Of a stretch of 64,000 nt of DNA, positions 37,278-47,215 are shown piece by piece. Source of the DNA: Acanthosepion esculentum (Eukaryota; Mollusca; Cephalopoda; Sepiida; Sepiidae). Made by a program: the position numbers and the translations under genes. Every line of letters begins with the position of its first letter. Position 1 is the first letter of the stretch. Location of the stretch: assembly GCA_964036315.1 (NCBI GenBank), contig OZ038509.1, positions 32,649,603-32,713,602 of the forward strand, read 5' to 3'. The notes under the pieces are model-generated. The model saw nothing but the letters and a program-made list of their open reading frames with translations. It had not been told where the DNA came from and did not search any database.

Positions 37278-37440
37278 GAAAAATGCATGAGGAATTGTAA
37301 ATTTTTGTTGTTGTGACGCGTTTCATCGGTTAGGACTTCATCGGACTGGGTTTATTTGCGTAGTAATGACTACGCACGCGAAAGAACGAGAGACGCAGTG
37401 AGTTTTAAAATTTAGAAATAATAAATTTTTAAACTACCGG
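37275..37440 (-). mobile_element. PLE type A 3' terminus, inverted
   Basis: The minus strand reads TCGTTCTTTCGCGTGCGTAG, CCAGTCCGATGAAGTCC, TAACCGATGAAACGCGTCAC, matching 7690-7770. It ends at (TA)n. GAAA followed by the palindrome CGCG and UC resembles the 3' half of a hammerhead, but CCGAUGA replaces CUGAUGA and stem I is not formed. Confidence 0.55.
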
Positions 37441-38905
37441 AGGACCTCACTAAATCCATCTTACCTAAGAGACCAGGTGTAAATGAATTTTGAGCTTAAT
37501 TGGACAATTAGTTTAATGAGACACATAGGCAAAGTAATGATGCAAATCCTGATGAATATAATGGGAATTGGACAAGAAGTGTACAGCTTTGTGAAGGAGA
37601 CCGAGACAAGAAATGCGATATTCATGATTAGAATGATATAAGACAGAGCAACAGAGTTGCAGAAGGATGTGCATTTCTGTTTTATAGATTTACACAAAAT
37701 CATTTCACAAGGTCCGACACAAGGATCTATTTGAGCTGATAGGAAAAGTAGATTTGAAAAGATGTTCGAGTAATCCAGAACTTATACTGCGAACAAACCA
37801 CCTGCGTATGGATGGAAAATTAGTAACTACACAAAAATAGAAAGAGGCAGAAGACAAGAACATGACTTTTCCCCAGATTTATTCAATCATCCTCTACAGC
37901 GAAGCTATCTTAAGGGAGCTGGAAACCCTACCAGGATTTATTATCGGTGGGGGTGTGTGTAATTTTAACACTATAAGATATGCAGATGACACTTTGTTGA
38001 TGGTTGCTACGGGAAGAAAACTAAAAGACCTCCTAGTCAGGGTGATAAAAGGAAGCGAGAAAAAAGACTAACCCTGAACTGAAAAAAGGTAGAAAGTATG
38101 GTCATCAGCAAAAGGTAGAAAGTATGGTCATCAGCAAAAGATAGAAAGTATGGTCATCAGCAAAAGGTAGAAAGTATGGTCATCAGCAAAAAGTAGAAAG
38201 TATGGTCATCAGCAAAAGGTAGAAAGTATGGTCATCAGCAAAAGAAAAAGTCTAAGATAGAAGTTGCAGTTTAAATATCTGGGATATGTGACACTTAAAT
38301 CCGAAAAGGCATTGGATAGCAAAATCAACTTTCTAAAAGATAAGCAAAGTCCTGAGAAACAGAAAAATTTCTTTACAAACAAAGAAAACGGTGCTGGATT
38401 GCTTTGTAATACACATCCTCTTATATGGCAATGAATGCGGGATATTATCCTCACAGACGAAGACAAAACTGGACGCAACAGAAATGTGGTCCTACAGAGG
38501 ATACTGAGAATGCCATGTAAGCAACGAGAAAATCTGAAAGAAAATGACAACAGAAAGAACACTAGTACTCAGAATCAGGGAGAGACAGCTAAAATTCACT
38601 GGGCATATTGAGGGGCAAGATGGGAAAGCAGCCAGCCACATATCCGTAGCTTGTGAGAATAGATGGTGGAATTGACTGGGATCGGGAATCTTAGCAAAAG
38701 GAGAAATATAATGATGAAGAAGAACTTGGAAGACTTAACTCTTTTGGGACTTATTGAAGGCAAGAGAGATATTTACTTGACAAGGAACGGGGACGGGAGC
38801 CTTAGCAAAGGAAGGAAAACTGCTCAGAGCCACAAAGGATAGGCAATTATAAAGAGTCATGAAGGGACGCTGCATAAACAGCTCGATCTTAACTGAGTGT
38901 CCCAT
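37440..38905 (+). pseudogene. RTE-like LINE reverse transcriptase, C-terminal half
   Basis: The order of conserved pieces is IGQEVYSFVKETETRNAIF, QKDVHFCFIDLHK (motif A region, 37660-37690), RTY...YGWKISNYTKIERG, FSPDLFN, YSEAILRELETLPGFIIGG, and IRYADDTLLM (37972-38000, the catalytic YADD). After an internal 26-bp array come KISLQTKK, LLYGNECG, ATEMWSYR and MTTERTLVLRIRERQLKF (to 38600), then LEDLTLLGLIEGKR (38725-38770). The frame is shifted repeatedly. Smaller relatives are at 27357 and 33430. Confidence 0.75.
38091..38246. repeat. 26-bp tandem array inside a reverse transcriptase pseudogene, 6 copies
   Basis: AGAAAGTATGGTCATCAGCA plus six bases repeats at 38091, 38117, 38143, 38169, 38195 and 38221. 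The unit encodes the VESMVISK step that occurs once in the family, so it arose by tandem duplication within the element. The period is not divisible by three and shifts the frame. Confidence 0.9.
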
Positions 38906-39021
38906 GCAAAATTCGATATTTCGACAAAATTCAAGCTTACATTTTGAAAATCCTACAAAATTTAACAAGAGCTGACATGTCATAAAATCAATTAACAGAC
39001 ACGTACATATGTTAACGAAAG

Positions 39022-39056
39022 AAAAAAATCTTCCCCTACCTCTCTCTTTTTCTCTC

Positions 39057-39107
<51 letters not shown>

Positions 39108-39330
39108 TATACACAAATCTAAATTAGAGCAGTAACCAGTTTTCCCAAACGGCAATACACTTTTTATATTAATAAAATATGGCAACAATGAAAAAAATCC
39201 TCCCCTACCTCTCTCTATTTCTCTCTCTCTCTCTCTCTCTTATATACACAAATCTAAATTAGGGCAGTAACCAGTTTTCCCAAACGGCAATACACTTTTT
39301 ATATTAATAAAATATGGCAACAATGAACAA
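39022..39330. repeat. tandem duplication containing (CT)n
   Basis: Two units (from 39022 and 39188) share AAAAATC.TCCCCTACCTCT, a CT run of different length, and about 90 bp from TATACACAAATCTAAATTAG to ATATGGCAACAATGAA with a single difference. Confidence 0.85.
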
Positions 39331-39869
39331 TTTTCATTAACAAAAAAGAAGCGTGAATTCCTCACCGAAACCAACGCTGAAGATTTGAAAATATATAAAT
39401 ATATAAAAGTAGAAAATTAAATTAAAAAAAAAAACACATAAAAAACGAAAACAACAATGTATCTGTTTTTGTTCTCTGCTTTTTATAAATTTTATTTTAA
39501 ACATTTTGTCTCAATTACTCTATTTTTTAAAAAAAATTGAAACAAAACTGTGACATCAAATAATAATCGACGTTTTTTTTCATGTTTTTCCCTTCGTTTC
39601 CACAATACTTGTCACCACCGACACAAAACAATAAAAATGTCTATGTGCCTTTTCTATTATCTTTATTCATTTCATCTCTTTTCACCATTATTTCTTTTAT
39701 CAATTTGAATCTATTGATATTCCCAGAAATGTATTTTTGTCTACATTTTTGTTATCTTCATTGACCGACGTATTCAGCCGTCAGCAAAATGAACAAAAGA
39801 CAATATAATTTCCACTTTTCAATATCGGCTTTTTCAGGTTGATTTTAAAATATTCAACGTATTTTGGGA

Positions 39870-39870
<1 letters not shown>
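39331..39870. other. unassigned AT-rich DNA
   Basis: No gene was recognised. Confidence 0.35.
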
Positions 39871-39871
<1 letters not shown>

Positions 39872-39930
<59 letters not shown>

Positions 39931-39969
39931 GCGCACGCGCACGCGCACACACACACACACACACACGCA

Positions 39970-40053
<84 letters not shown>
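39872..40053. repeat. (CA)n with CG-rich interruptions, then (TA)n
   Basis: 180 bp of strictly alternating purine and pyrimidine, including two GCACGCGCACGC blocks. This is the strongest Z-DNA-prone tract in the window. Confidence 0.95.
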
Positions 40054-40054
<1 letters not shown>

Positions 40055-40194
40055 GAGTGGAAAAATAAAATTTCAAGACTCTGAATTCTCAAGATGTGAG
40101 TACAGTAATCCAGGTATTATATACATACTGATGGGATAACGTCCGGATAAAATTAATAACCATAGCCCAGAATCATTTTCAAACTTGGTAAAGT

Positions 40195-40690
40195 TACCTA
40201 AAGTTGCCTAAAGGAGAAATATTTTCTAGGTCTATGAAATTTGTCAGTTTGTTTTCAAGAATGCGGACCAGCGTTCATCCCGTCAAAATATCGTCTATCA
40301 GCCGCTTTAGTGTTATCAGTCTATTTATCAACAAGAAGGTTATTGATCACATCAAGAGAAACAACTTCCTGAGTGAGGATTTTACGCCTTCGTGTCCATT
40401 GCTGATTTCTTATCTTTGATTAGACACAATCACCGAATCACTCGATAATAAACTCATAGCAATTTGCCGTAGACATTTCCAAGGCTTTTGAGAAATCAGG
40501 AAAAATGGCTTCTAACATTTAATACCTTCAAAACCAAGGCAGTAACGTTCCATAGTTACTGTGAAGAACCTGAATTTCTTCCAGCCATCATGAACGTTTG
40601 TACTATTAAGGAGGATTCTTGCCTTGAACGTCTATTGGAAATCATTGCTACCCAATTGGAATTTACATATATGCATTACTAAAAATGCTG
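40195..40690 (+). pseudogene. LINE reverse transcriptase fragment with internal deletion
   Basis: KKVIDHIKRNNFLSEDF (40335-40385, the palm region of jockey/CR1-type enzymes) is followed by FQGF, then jumps to WLLTFNTFKTKAVTFHSYCE and EDSCLERLL (40508-40640), which lie after the YADD box. The catalytic segment between is deleted. Confidence 0.55.
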
Positions 40691-40784
40691 AAAAATGATC
40701 GATTTTATCAGGCTATACACTACACCCTAGCATGCACAGGTCAAAATCGATCAATGTGTTGCAATCTTATTTTCAGTATACATA

Positions 40785-40832
40785 CATATATATATTTTCA
40801 GTATACATACATATACATATATATATATATAT

Positions 40833-40901
<69 letters not shown>

Positions 40902-40960
40902 TACATCAATGAGCTAAATGACAAAATTTTACTATATATATATATATAGAGAGAGAGAGG
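40785..40960. repeat. (TA)n tracts
   Basis: TA tracts at 40785-40897 and 40932-40947, the second followed by a short GA run. Confidence 0.9.
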
Positions 40961-41897
40961 ATATGGTTTTTACATACGGCCGCTCAAATGGCAATGGACG
41001 CGAGGCTGCACAGCTGTGCGTTTCCAGTCCAAAGGCAGCCGAGTCATCCAACATTTCCTACTGTTTATCGACGCGTTGCTGAGGCAAACTATGTGTCGAA
41101 GAAGAACGAGATCCGCTCGTACGCCTGATCACGAAGAACATTCTACAGGCTGTCAGTGACAATCCAGGTACAACTTATAGTACCGCATGGAGGTACAAGA
41201 TCAGCTCCTGTATCCGTATCATTTGCAACGTGTGCAGGGTATTTCACTCTTTAATCTCTCACCACAGGGGTAAATTTGACGATGGTTTATTGCACAAACT
41301 GCCGATCCGTTTTTTGTCTCTTCAGTCTTGTCTGATGAGGTAAAGTTTGGAAGAGATGGAATAACAAATTTACCCAACCAGCATCAGTTTACGATTAATA
41401 TGTGGGCTGGAATTGTCGGTGATTGTCTGGTAGCTCCATATGTTCTCCCAACGCGTCTTACAGGAGTTGTCTACCGGGATTTTATTTCGAACACACTTCC
41501 AGGCCAGCTAGAGGATGTGCCTCTGCTAATACGCAGGCGCAAGTGGTTCATACATGATGGGGCTGCAGCATATTTTAGTCACATTAAACTCGATACGCTG
41601 GCTGACATCTACCATGAAAGATGGATAAGCAGAGGAGGACCGGTTCCATGGCCTGCACCTTTCCCTGGCCTCAGTCCTTTCGATTTTTATCTGTGGGGTC
41701 ACCTAAAACAATTGCTTTATGCAGCAGACATTAATAATGCAGAGACGCTTCATCAGCATGTCGGGGGGGGGGGGGGGGGGGCTACGAAACCATTCGACAC
41801 CGCGTAGGAATATTTGAAAGTCCTCCAGCCAATGACACAACGGTGCATGCGAGTGTAGAAGTAAGCGGAGGACATTTTGAACATTTGTTATGAGTTG
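40960..41897 (+). pseudogene. Tc1/mariner-superfamily transposase, DD41D type
   Basis: N-terminal remnants (YGRSNGNGREAAQLC, then YPYHLQRVQG near 41215-41245) precede the catalytic part. The first aspartate is in LSDEVKFGRDGI (41328). INMWAGIVGDCLVAPYVLP follows. The second aspartate is in WFIHDGAAAYFS (41551-41586) and the third in GLSPFDFYLWGHL (41672-41710). There are 41 residues between the last two aspartates, the spacing of the rosa/DD41D group. A run of 19 G at 41763-41781 breaks the frame. Beyond it, IRHRVGIFES and VSGGHFEHLL with a stop at 41895 complete the protein. Terminal repeats were not found. Confidence 0.75.
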
Positions 41898-42016
41898 CTG
41901 TGTTGAGCTCCAACGATGGTTTTTTGGACATGTTTATATGGACATTTTTGTCGTGAGGAATCCCCGCCAAATTTTGTAAAGTATTTTTGATACACCCTCA
42001 TATTGATAAAATATTT

Positions 42017-42017
42017 T

Positions 42018-42064
<47 letters not shown>
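42017..42064. repeat. (TA)n microsatellite
   Basis: TA dinucleotides adjoining the hammerhead motif. Confidence 0.95.
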
Positions 42065-42066
<2 letters not shown>

Positions 42067-42107
42067 CACAGACAGACTGTTTCGCTGTATCACAGCTCAT
42101 CAGTGTG
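42067..42107 (-). ncRNA. type I hammerhead ribozyme motif, best-preserved copy
   Basis: On the minus strand stem I is CACA/UGUG, followed by CUGAUGA (42103-42097), stem II GCUGU-GAU-ACAGC (42096-42084), GAAA (42083-42080), stem III CAG-U-CUG (42079-42073) and UC (42072-42071). Every invariant position and all stems of the 22-kb family are present. Beyond the cleavage point only a few bases precede (TA)n. Confidence 0.75.
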
Positions 42108-42302
42108 TTTGACATCCGATCGCTTCAGTTAGATGACGTTAAACATATAAAAAATGTCTTTAATAAATTGTCGGACTATGTCCAATTCAAAATGTATGAC
42201 GTCATTTGTTTACATTTGATACGCTAGAGCAGATATGAATAGAAGAGATTCATGGAAGATTTAAGTTTAAAGATAGTAAAATCGACCTTGCTAACCAGAC
42301 GC

Positions 42303-42384
42303 TTCTCTGTGGCCGGACGGTTAAGGCACGTCACGCGAAATGACGGTTCCGTATAGGATACAGGTTCGATTCCTGTCGGAGAAC
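42303..42384 (+). tRNA. tRNA-Ser(CGA)-like gene, probable pseudogene
   Basis: A full 82-base cloverleaf can be drawn. Acceptor TTCTCTG/CGGAGAA has one G-T pair. The D arm is GCC/GGC. A perfect anticodon stem CGTCA/TGACG encloses the loop CGCGAAA, giving anticodon CGA. A class II variable arm follows, then a perfect T stem ACAGG/CCTGT around TTCGATT. A TTTT terminator is at 42390-42393. Length and variable arm fit serine. The universally conserved T at position 33 is G, so function is doubtful. It may be a tRNA-derived repeat. Confidence 0.6.
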
Positions 42385-42389
42385 GAAAA

Positions 42390-42393
42390 TTTT
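42390..42393 (+). terminator. polymerase III-type T run after the tRNA-like gene
   Basis: TTTT six bases after the tRNA-like 3' end is the minimal RNA polymerase III terminator. Confidence 0.4.
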
Positions 42394-42543
42394 CTATGAA
42401 AATTTCTCGGACATTCAGGCCCGTAAATGTTATTTAATACTGTTTATTATAAAACAGAGCATTTGCTTAAATACTTGTATCTATAAAAAGAACGTTAAAC
42501 ATATCAAAAATGTCTTTAATAAATTGTCGGACTATGTCCAATT

Positions 42544-42544
<1 letters not shown>

Positions 42545-42595
<51 letters not shown>
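42545..42595. repeat. (TA)n microsatellite
   Basis: TA dinucleotides directly after the second 53-bp repeat. Confidence 0.95.
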
Positions 42596-42598
<3 letters not shown>

Positions 42599-42599
42599 G

Positions 42600-43330
42600 C
42601 TGTTAACGGTCAGTCCTTCGTAGATGACACTAGCATCATTCTTTATACTTTACATAAATAATCTGCCAAGGAGTTTACTCCGGTCATTTGTGAATATCTA
42701 CGCAGATGATACGACGGTACATGGGTGCACCTCCAAAACTCTAGGAAAATAACCAGAGATTGGCAGCTGATCTCTCCTCTGATCTGGCGTTAACATCTCA
42801 GTGGAGGAAAACTAATTGATTACATTCAATGCCTCGAAAACCAAATTACGTTCTATCATCGCCGATCGGACCAATCACAATGAATGGTATTCCTTGAGGG
42901 AGACTCCTTGCCTTCAGCGACTATTGGGCCTTAAATTCAACCCAAACTTCAAGTGGAACTCGTACCTACGATCCATACGATCCAACGCAAAAGAAACGGG
43001 GAGAATTGCACGGTTTCTCATGCCGCTCCAGTAAGCACCTGCTTCCACGTGCTATCCTTTAAGTTTACAAGAATCAGATCAGGCCTAAAATGGAGTAATG
43101 CTGCCATATTTGTAGCGAACCGCCCCAATTCCCTTAGAAATGGAATACTTAGGGAATTCTGGTGAGAAGTAAGTTCCACTCGAGCATCTTCTTTCCGTGA
43201 AACTCTGCTCTGTGGAGCCGAATGTGTTCGAGTTAGGTCAGTCTCTGAGCGTGACTGGTACCATGTAACCCAATATTGCCTGCCGCACAATCTGTTTATC
43301 GGTGTCTAAACCGGTTCCCCGACCAGGCTT
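42600..43330 (+). pseudogene. LINE (jockey/CR1-like) reverse transcriptase fragment
   Basis: LPRSLLRSFVNIYADDTTVHG (42663-42725) carries the catalytic YADD. LITFNASKTKLRS (42813), ETPCLQRLLGLKFNPNFKW (42900-42955) and PNSLRNGILREFW follow, with frameshifts and stops between. Related to the fragments at 40195 and 27955. Confidence 0.7.
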
Positions 43331-45370
43331 TTCCAGACCTCTCAAAGAGCGGCTGAATATGTTCAATGGCAATCGAACACAGGTGTAGGGAAGGTAGAAA
43401 TACCTGGGTTGTTATCTAGGTGCGCTGTTAAAGAGCGGGATTCACTCAGTGTAACGTCCTTCCCCACTTTAAAAATGTCATACGCATGCGTTGCTTGGTC
43501 TTGCAATGTTATCTTGCGATGGTCATACTCGATAACAAGTTGATAAACATTATATATGTGTCTATGCGTGTATAAATTTATATGCAGTATCTATATCACA
43601 TTTTGGGCATAATATCCATATACATATATTTGTGCATCTATCTATATATATTTTGAAATATTTGGTTTAGGTCTTATAATATTTTTTTAAAAACATTTCT
43701 TTTAAACAAAATCAGATCGGCATGTTGGTTGAAGGTAAAGGCAATTTTTATTTCATCAACAGAATTAATTTTTTAAAAAGGGAAATTTATAAATTTACCG
43801 TGTATCGTCTTAGAAAGTCATTGCAATCGAGATGTGTATGTAACTTTAAACTGAACATTATCTTTTTCTTTGAGTAAGCGCCAAATTGAGAAATAATAAT
43901 GAAGCAGAAAAGTGAAAAGGCCAAACTTGCTGGGTGATTTTGTAATTAACGAAACGAAAGCTGAAGATTATATTAGCGAAGCGTCGGGTCAAGGTTCGAA
44001 TGTTAAGTAATTTACCCAGCAGCTGAACAGTTGCTGAGGAACTACAAATTTTGTGGTGAGGATTTTGAAGAGGACGAAAGAGAGAAAATGACAGATAAAT
44101 GAAGGAAGGAAAGAAAGTAGTGAGTCAAAAAACAAGAATAATGTCACACAAAAAGAAAGAAAAATGATAAAAAAGAAAAATGCAGTATAAGAAAAAAAAA
44201 AGAGTAGGAAAAATGAAATAAAAAAAGAAAAAAATCCCAGTTTTATTTACATTTTTAGAAAGGCTTCTTCGTTTGACCGAGAACTTTTTATCATATTTCC
44301 TTGTCTACAAACTATGATATATATGAGATTAAAACAGAAACATGTTAGAAATCGCTACAGAATAGCTTTCATGTTTCAGCAGTACAGTTGTGCTTCTTCA
44401 GGCGATGGTAAATATCTGGTGAGTAAAATGTTTTTTCAATTTCAAAAGCAGACAACAACAAATCAAAATTTAAATGAGGAATGGGGAATTTTGATCATGG
44501 TTAAATGGGGTTTGAAATATAATCCTAGACAAGTGGCAGAAAGAAAATTAATACAAACTATAAGCGGATGGCAACCATATATCATAATTATGAAACAAAT
44601 GTAACTTGTTCTATTTCATAAGAAGCTAAGGGGAACGGTAGGAAGATAACAAAGTGTACGGCTTATTGTAGCATATATTCTATAGTTGATAATAAAAAGA
44701 CTTCTTTATGAAACCAGTAAATGCAACTTAAGTGTTCAAAAATAAATTTAAAGGAAGTTCTAGTTCGTTTTTTTTATTTTTATTTGTTTTTTTTTAAAAC
44801 TTTGCATTTAACCGTAGGAGTTTTATTAACCTCTTTTAAATTCAAAAATATTTGGAAATATATTTCTATTTTTATAAGTGAAAGATATATGTTGCTACCA
44901 CCTAATTTTAAAAGAATTCTTAGTACTCCCTATATAAAAATGTTCAACAGTCGGATTTTTTATTGTAGAAATAGTGCTTAGATAAACAAGAGATTTGGTC
45001 AGACATTTGTTTTGGACAATCATTAGATTTTCTGCAATTACATTTGTTAGTATTATCAACATTAGTTACCTTGGAATTAACATTAGTACTCGGGTTTTAT
45101 AACTGTTTAAAATTTTGTTAGTGCGTTTCTGTTAAGTATTTTACTGAGTGGATTATTTCTGGAAAAAGGCTTATCAGTTAAATGGCGGAACTTCTGTTCT
45201 AACTTAGTACAAACCATTTGGTTAAATGGGGTTGTGTAGCAAAAGATTCCAGATAGTGGAATTATACTCCATTAGTTCTTATCCCATACCTGGTTGGTTG
45301 GTTGTTTGGGGTGGCATATCAACCACTATGGGTTATTTAATGCCAGATCCAGTATTTACTAAATATATCA
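43331..45370. other. unassigned AT-rich DNA
   Basis: No gene was recognised. The plus strand is purine-rich from about 44040 to 44240. A frame of 86 codons at 44721-44981 and one of 96 codons at 44314-44604 have no recognisable motif. Confidence 0.35.
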
Positions 45371-45375
45371 AAAAC

Positions 45376-45682
45376 GTATATCTGGCAACATCATTGTTTC
45401 AAAAACGTATAGCTGGCAACATCATTGTTTCAAAAAAGTGTAGTTGGCAACATCATTGTTTCAAAAACGTATAGCTGGCAACATCATTGTTTCAAAAAAG
45501 TGTAGTTGGCAACATCACTGTTTCAAAAACGTATAGCTGGCAACATCATTGTTTCAAAAACGTATAGCTGGCAACATCATTGTTTCAAAAAAGTGTAGTT
45601 GGCAATATCATTGTTTCAAAAAAGTGTAGTTGGCAACATCATTGTTTCAAAAAGGTGTAGTTGGCAACATCATTGTTTCAAT
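45376..45682. repeat. 31-bp tandem array, 10 copies, two unit variants
   Basis: GGCAACATCATTGTTTCAAA plus either AACGTATAGCT or AAGTGTAGTT repeats every 31 bp. The two variants alternate irregularly at first and the second type predominates at the right. Confidence 0.9.
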
Positions 45683-45689
45683 GTGCTGG

Positions 45690-45874
45690 AAAAGACCTGG
45701 AAGTTCACTATTTTCCCATAGCTGGGACCCCAACATGTGCCACCACCCCGGGTCAGGGTGGACCTGGGAACACCAGCAATTAAGAGGTGGTTCCACGCTT
45801 CCTCGAAACCTCCTAATCAGAGGCCTTGCTACTGGATGCAGTTTAACGTCGTACCCAGGACGTATCCCATACCT

Positions 45875-45876
<2 letters not shown>
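45690..45876 (-). mobile_element. dispersed repeat family R, copy 3
   Basis: CCCATAGCTGGGACC, GACCTGGGAACACC, TTAAGAGGTGGTTCCACG and ATCAGAGGCCTTGCTACTGG are the complement of blocks in 34360-34500 and 55600-55750. Confidence 0.5.

Positions 45877-45932
<56 letters not shown>
45877..45932. repeat. (TA)n microsatellite
   Basis: TA dinucleotides at the end of the family R copy. Confidence 0.95.
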
Positions 45933-45934
<2 letters not shown>

Positions 45935-46029
45935 TCCTTTTATTCAGCAGCTTTAAAAAATTCTCTATCCTGAAATATTCATATTTTACACCTTGACCAT
46001 GTTCTTCAGAAAGCATACGGAAGAACATT

Positions 46030-46865
46030 TACAGGCTGCGATGGATAAATTGTGGTCTAAATTAGGCAAATTTAAAAATAAAAATGACATCCCATTTTAA
46101 GAGATATATTTACCAAATATATCATAATACTAAAAAGTAAATTTATTCAATAAAATCGTCATTTGCTTCAACCACGCATCCAGACGACTTCGCAATCTTT
46201 TGCAACTGTTCTGGAGGGTCTCCTTTTTTTAGTTGGTGAATGCTGCTATAATCCTTGCCCTCATTTCATCTTTGGTGTTACAAGGAGTTTTGTTGGTCTC
46301 TCGCTCAACTGCGCCCAAACATAATAATCAAGGGGTTGCAGTCTGGGGAGTTAGGTAGCCAGATGTGGACGCAGAAGTTGTCTGGGTTCTCCTGCTTTTG
46401 CGGCTTGGTGCAGAGCCCTGTTGCCAGGCATAGTGTCTTCCAGCAGCCACCACTTGACCCAGGGCAGTACTGCCCCCTCAAGGCGCTTGATGTAGGCCTC
46501 CGTGTTGAGTCTGATGCCCTCACCAACAAATTCGGGAGTTCTTTTCTTATCAGAACAATTAGAGTGAGTTTTTCGTGCTGCTGTACCTTCGCAATCACCA
46601 TTAGACTCATCCAACTCTTTCTGAATCCTCTGCATTGTCCTCAGATTGACACCCAAACATTTTGAAATATTTGTGTTGGAGCTTCTGGTGCGATTGACAA
46701 GCAGTACAGCATGTCGTTTCCAAATTTCTGTTGGCGTGAATTGCGTCATGGTACTCTTTTTCTCACAAACGGTGCCCAACTGACTCTGTTATATTGTGCA
46801 GTCGACCAAATCATGCGCGAAATTAAAAATATAAAATGATGACAATTTAACCATCGCAACCTGTA
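46030..46865 (-). mobile_element. Tc1/mariner deletion derivative, copy 2, complete ends
   Basis: Terminal inverted repeats are TACAGGCTGCGATGGATAAA (46030) and the complement of the right end (TACAGGTTGCGATGGTTAAA), with TA on both sides. The minus strand keeps the N-terminus MTQFTPTEIWKRHAVLLVNR, LRTMQRIQKELDESNG and KKRTPEFVGE. It then jumps to IRLNTEAYIKRLEGAVLPW. The catalytic centre is deleted. The deletion point differs from that of copies 1 and 3. Confidence 0.8.
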
Positions 46866-46929
46866 TATGATCAAGGAATTTTGATCCGTCACGCACACCC
46901 ACACGCGAATGCCCACTAAGTCATGAAAA

Positions 46930-47215
46930 CGCAAATAAAAAAAAAAGAATCTCAAAAGAGAGAAAACAACTAAAATAAAAAAGGAAAGGTGAAAAAACTA
47001 TTCTCCGCTCCTCCTTATAATTAAATGAAAACAGAGAAGGAAAGGGGGAAATGTAAAATGGTGTAAAGCGAGATGGAAAGTGAGAGAGAAAGAAAGAAAT
47101 AGAAAGGTAGAGAAAGAAGAGAGAGGCAAAAAAGAGAACGAGAGAGGAAAAACTGGAAAAAAGAAACGAAGAAAAACAAAAAAGCAAAACAAAGAAAAAT
47201 AATCAAATAAAAAAA
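46930..47215. repeat. polypurine tract
   Basis: About 285 bp whose plus strand is almost only A and G (GAAA, GAGAGA and GGAAA units). The minus-strand F/L/S-rich frames are by-products. Confidence 0.85.

Larger units (their letters stand above)
42139..42545. repeat. 53-bp direct repeats enclosing a tRNA-like gene
   Basis: 42139-42191 and 42493-42545 (GTTAAACATAT.AAAAATGTC...ATGTCCAATTCAA) differ at one base. They are 354 bp apart and enclose the tRNA-Ser-like sequence. 53 bp is long for a target-site duplication, so a segmental duplication or a repeat-flanked element is more likely. Confidence 0.75.

Noticed and set aside
37300..37352. PLE type A 3' end as an intact hammerhead
   Set aside because: GAAA-CGCG-UC fits, but the core is CCGAUGA, stem II is unpaired and stem I is absent. 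Reported only as a PLE terminus.
41328..41807. A 159-codon intact host gene
   Set aside because: It has DDE transposase motifs, no start context, and is cut by a 19-G run. It is a transposase pseudogene.
42303..42384. Functional tRNA-Ser gene
   Set aside because: Position 33 is G instead of the invariant U, and the locus lies between direct repeats. Called tRNA-like.
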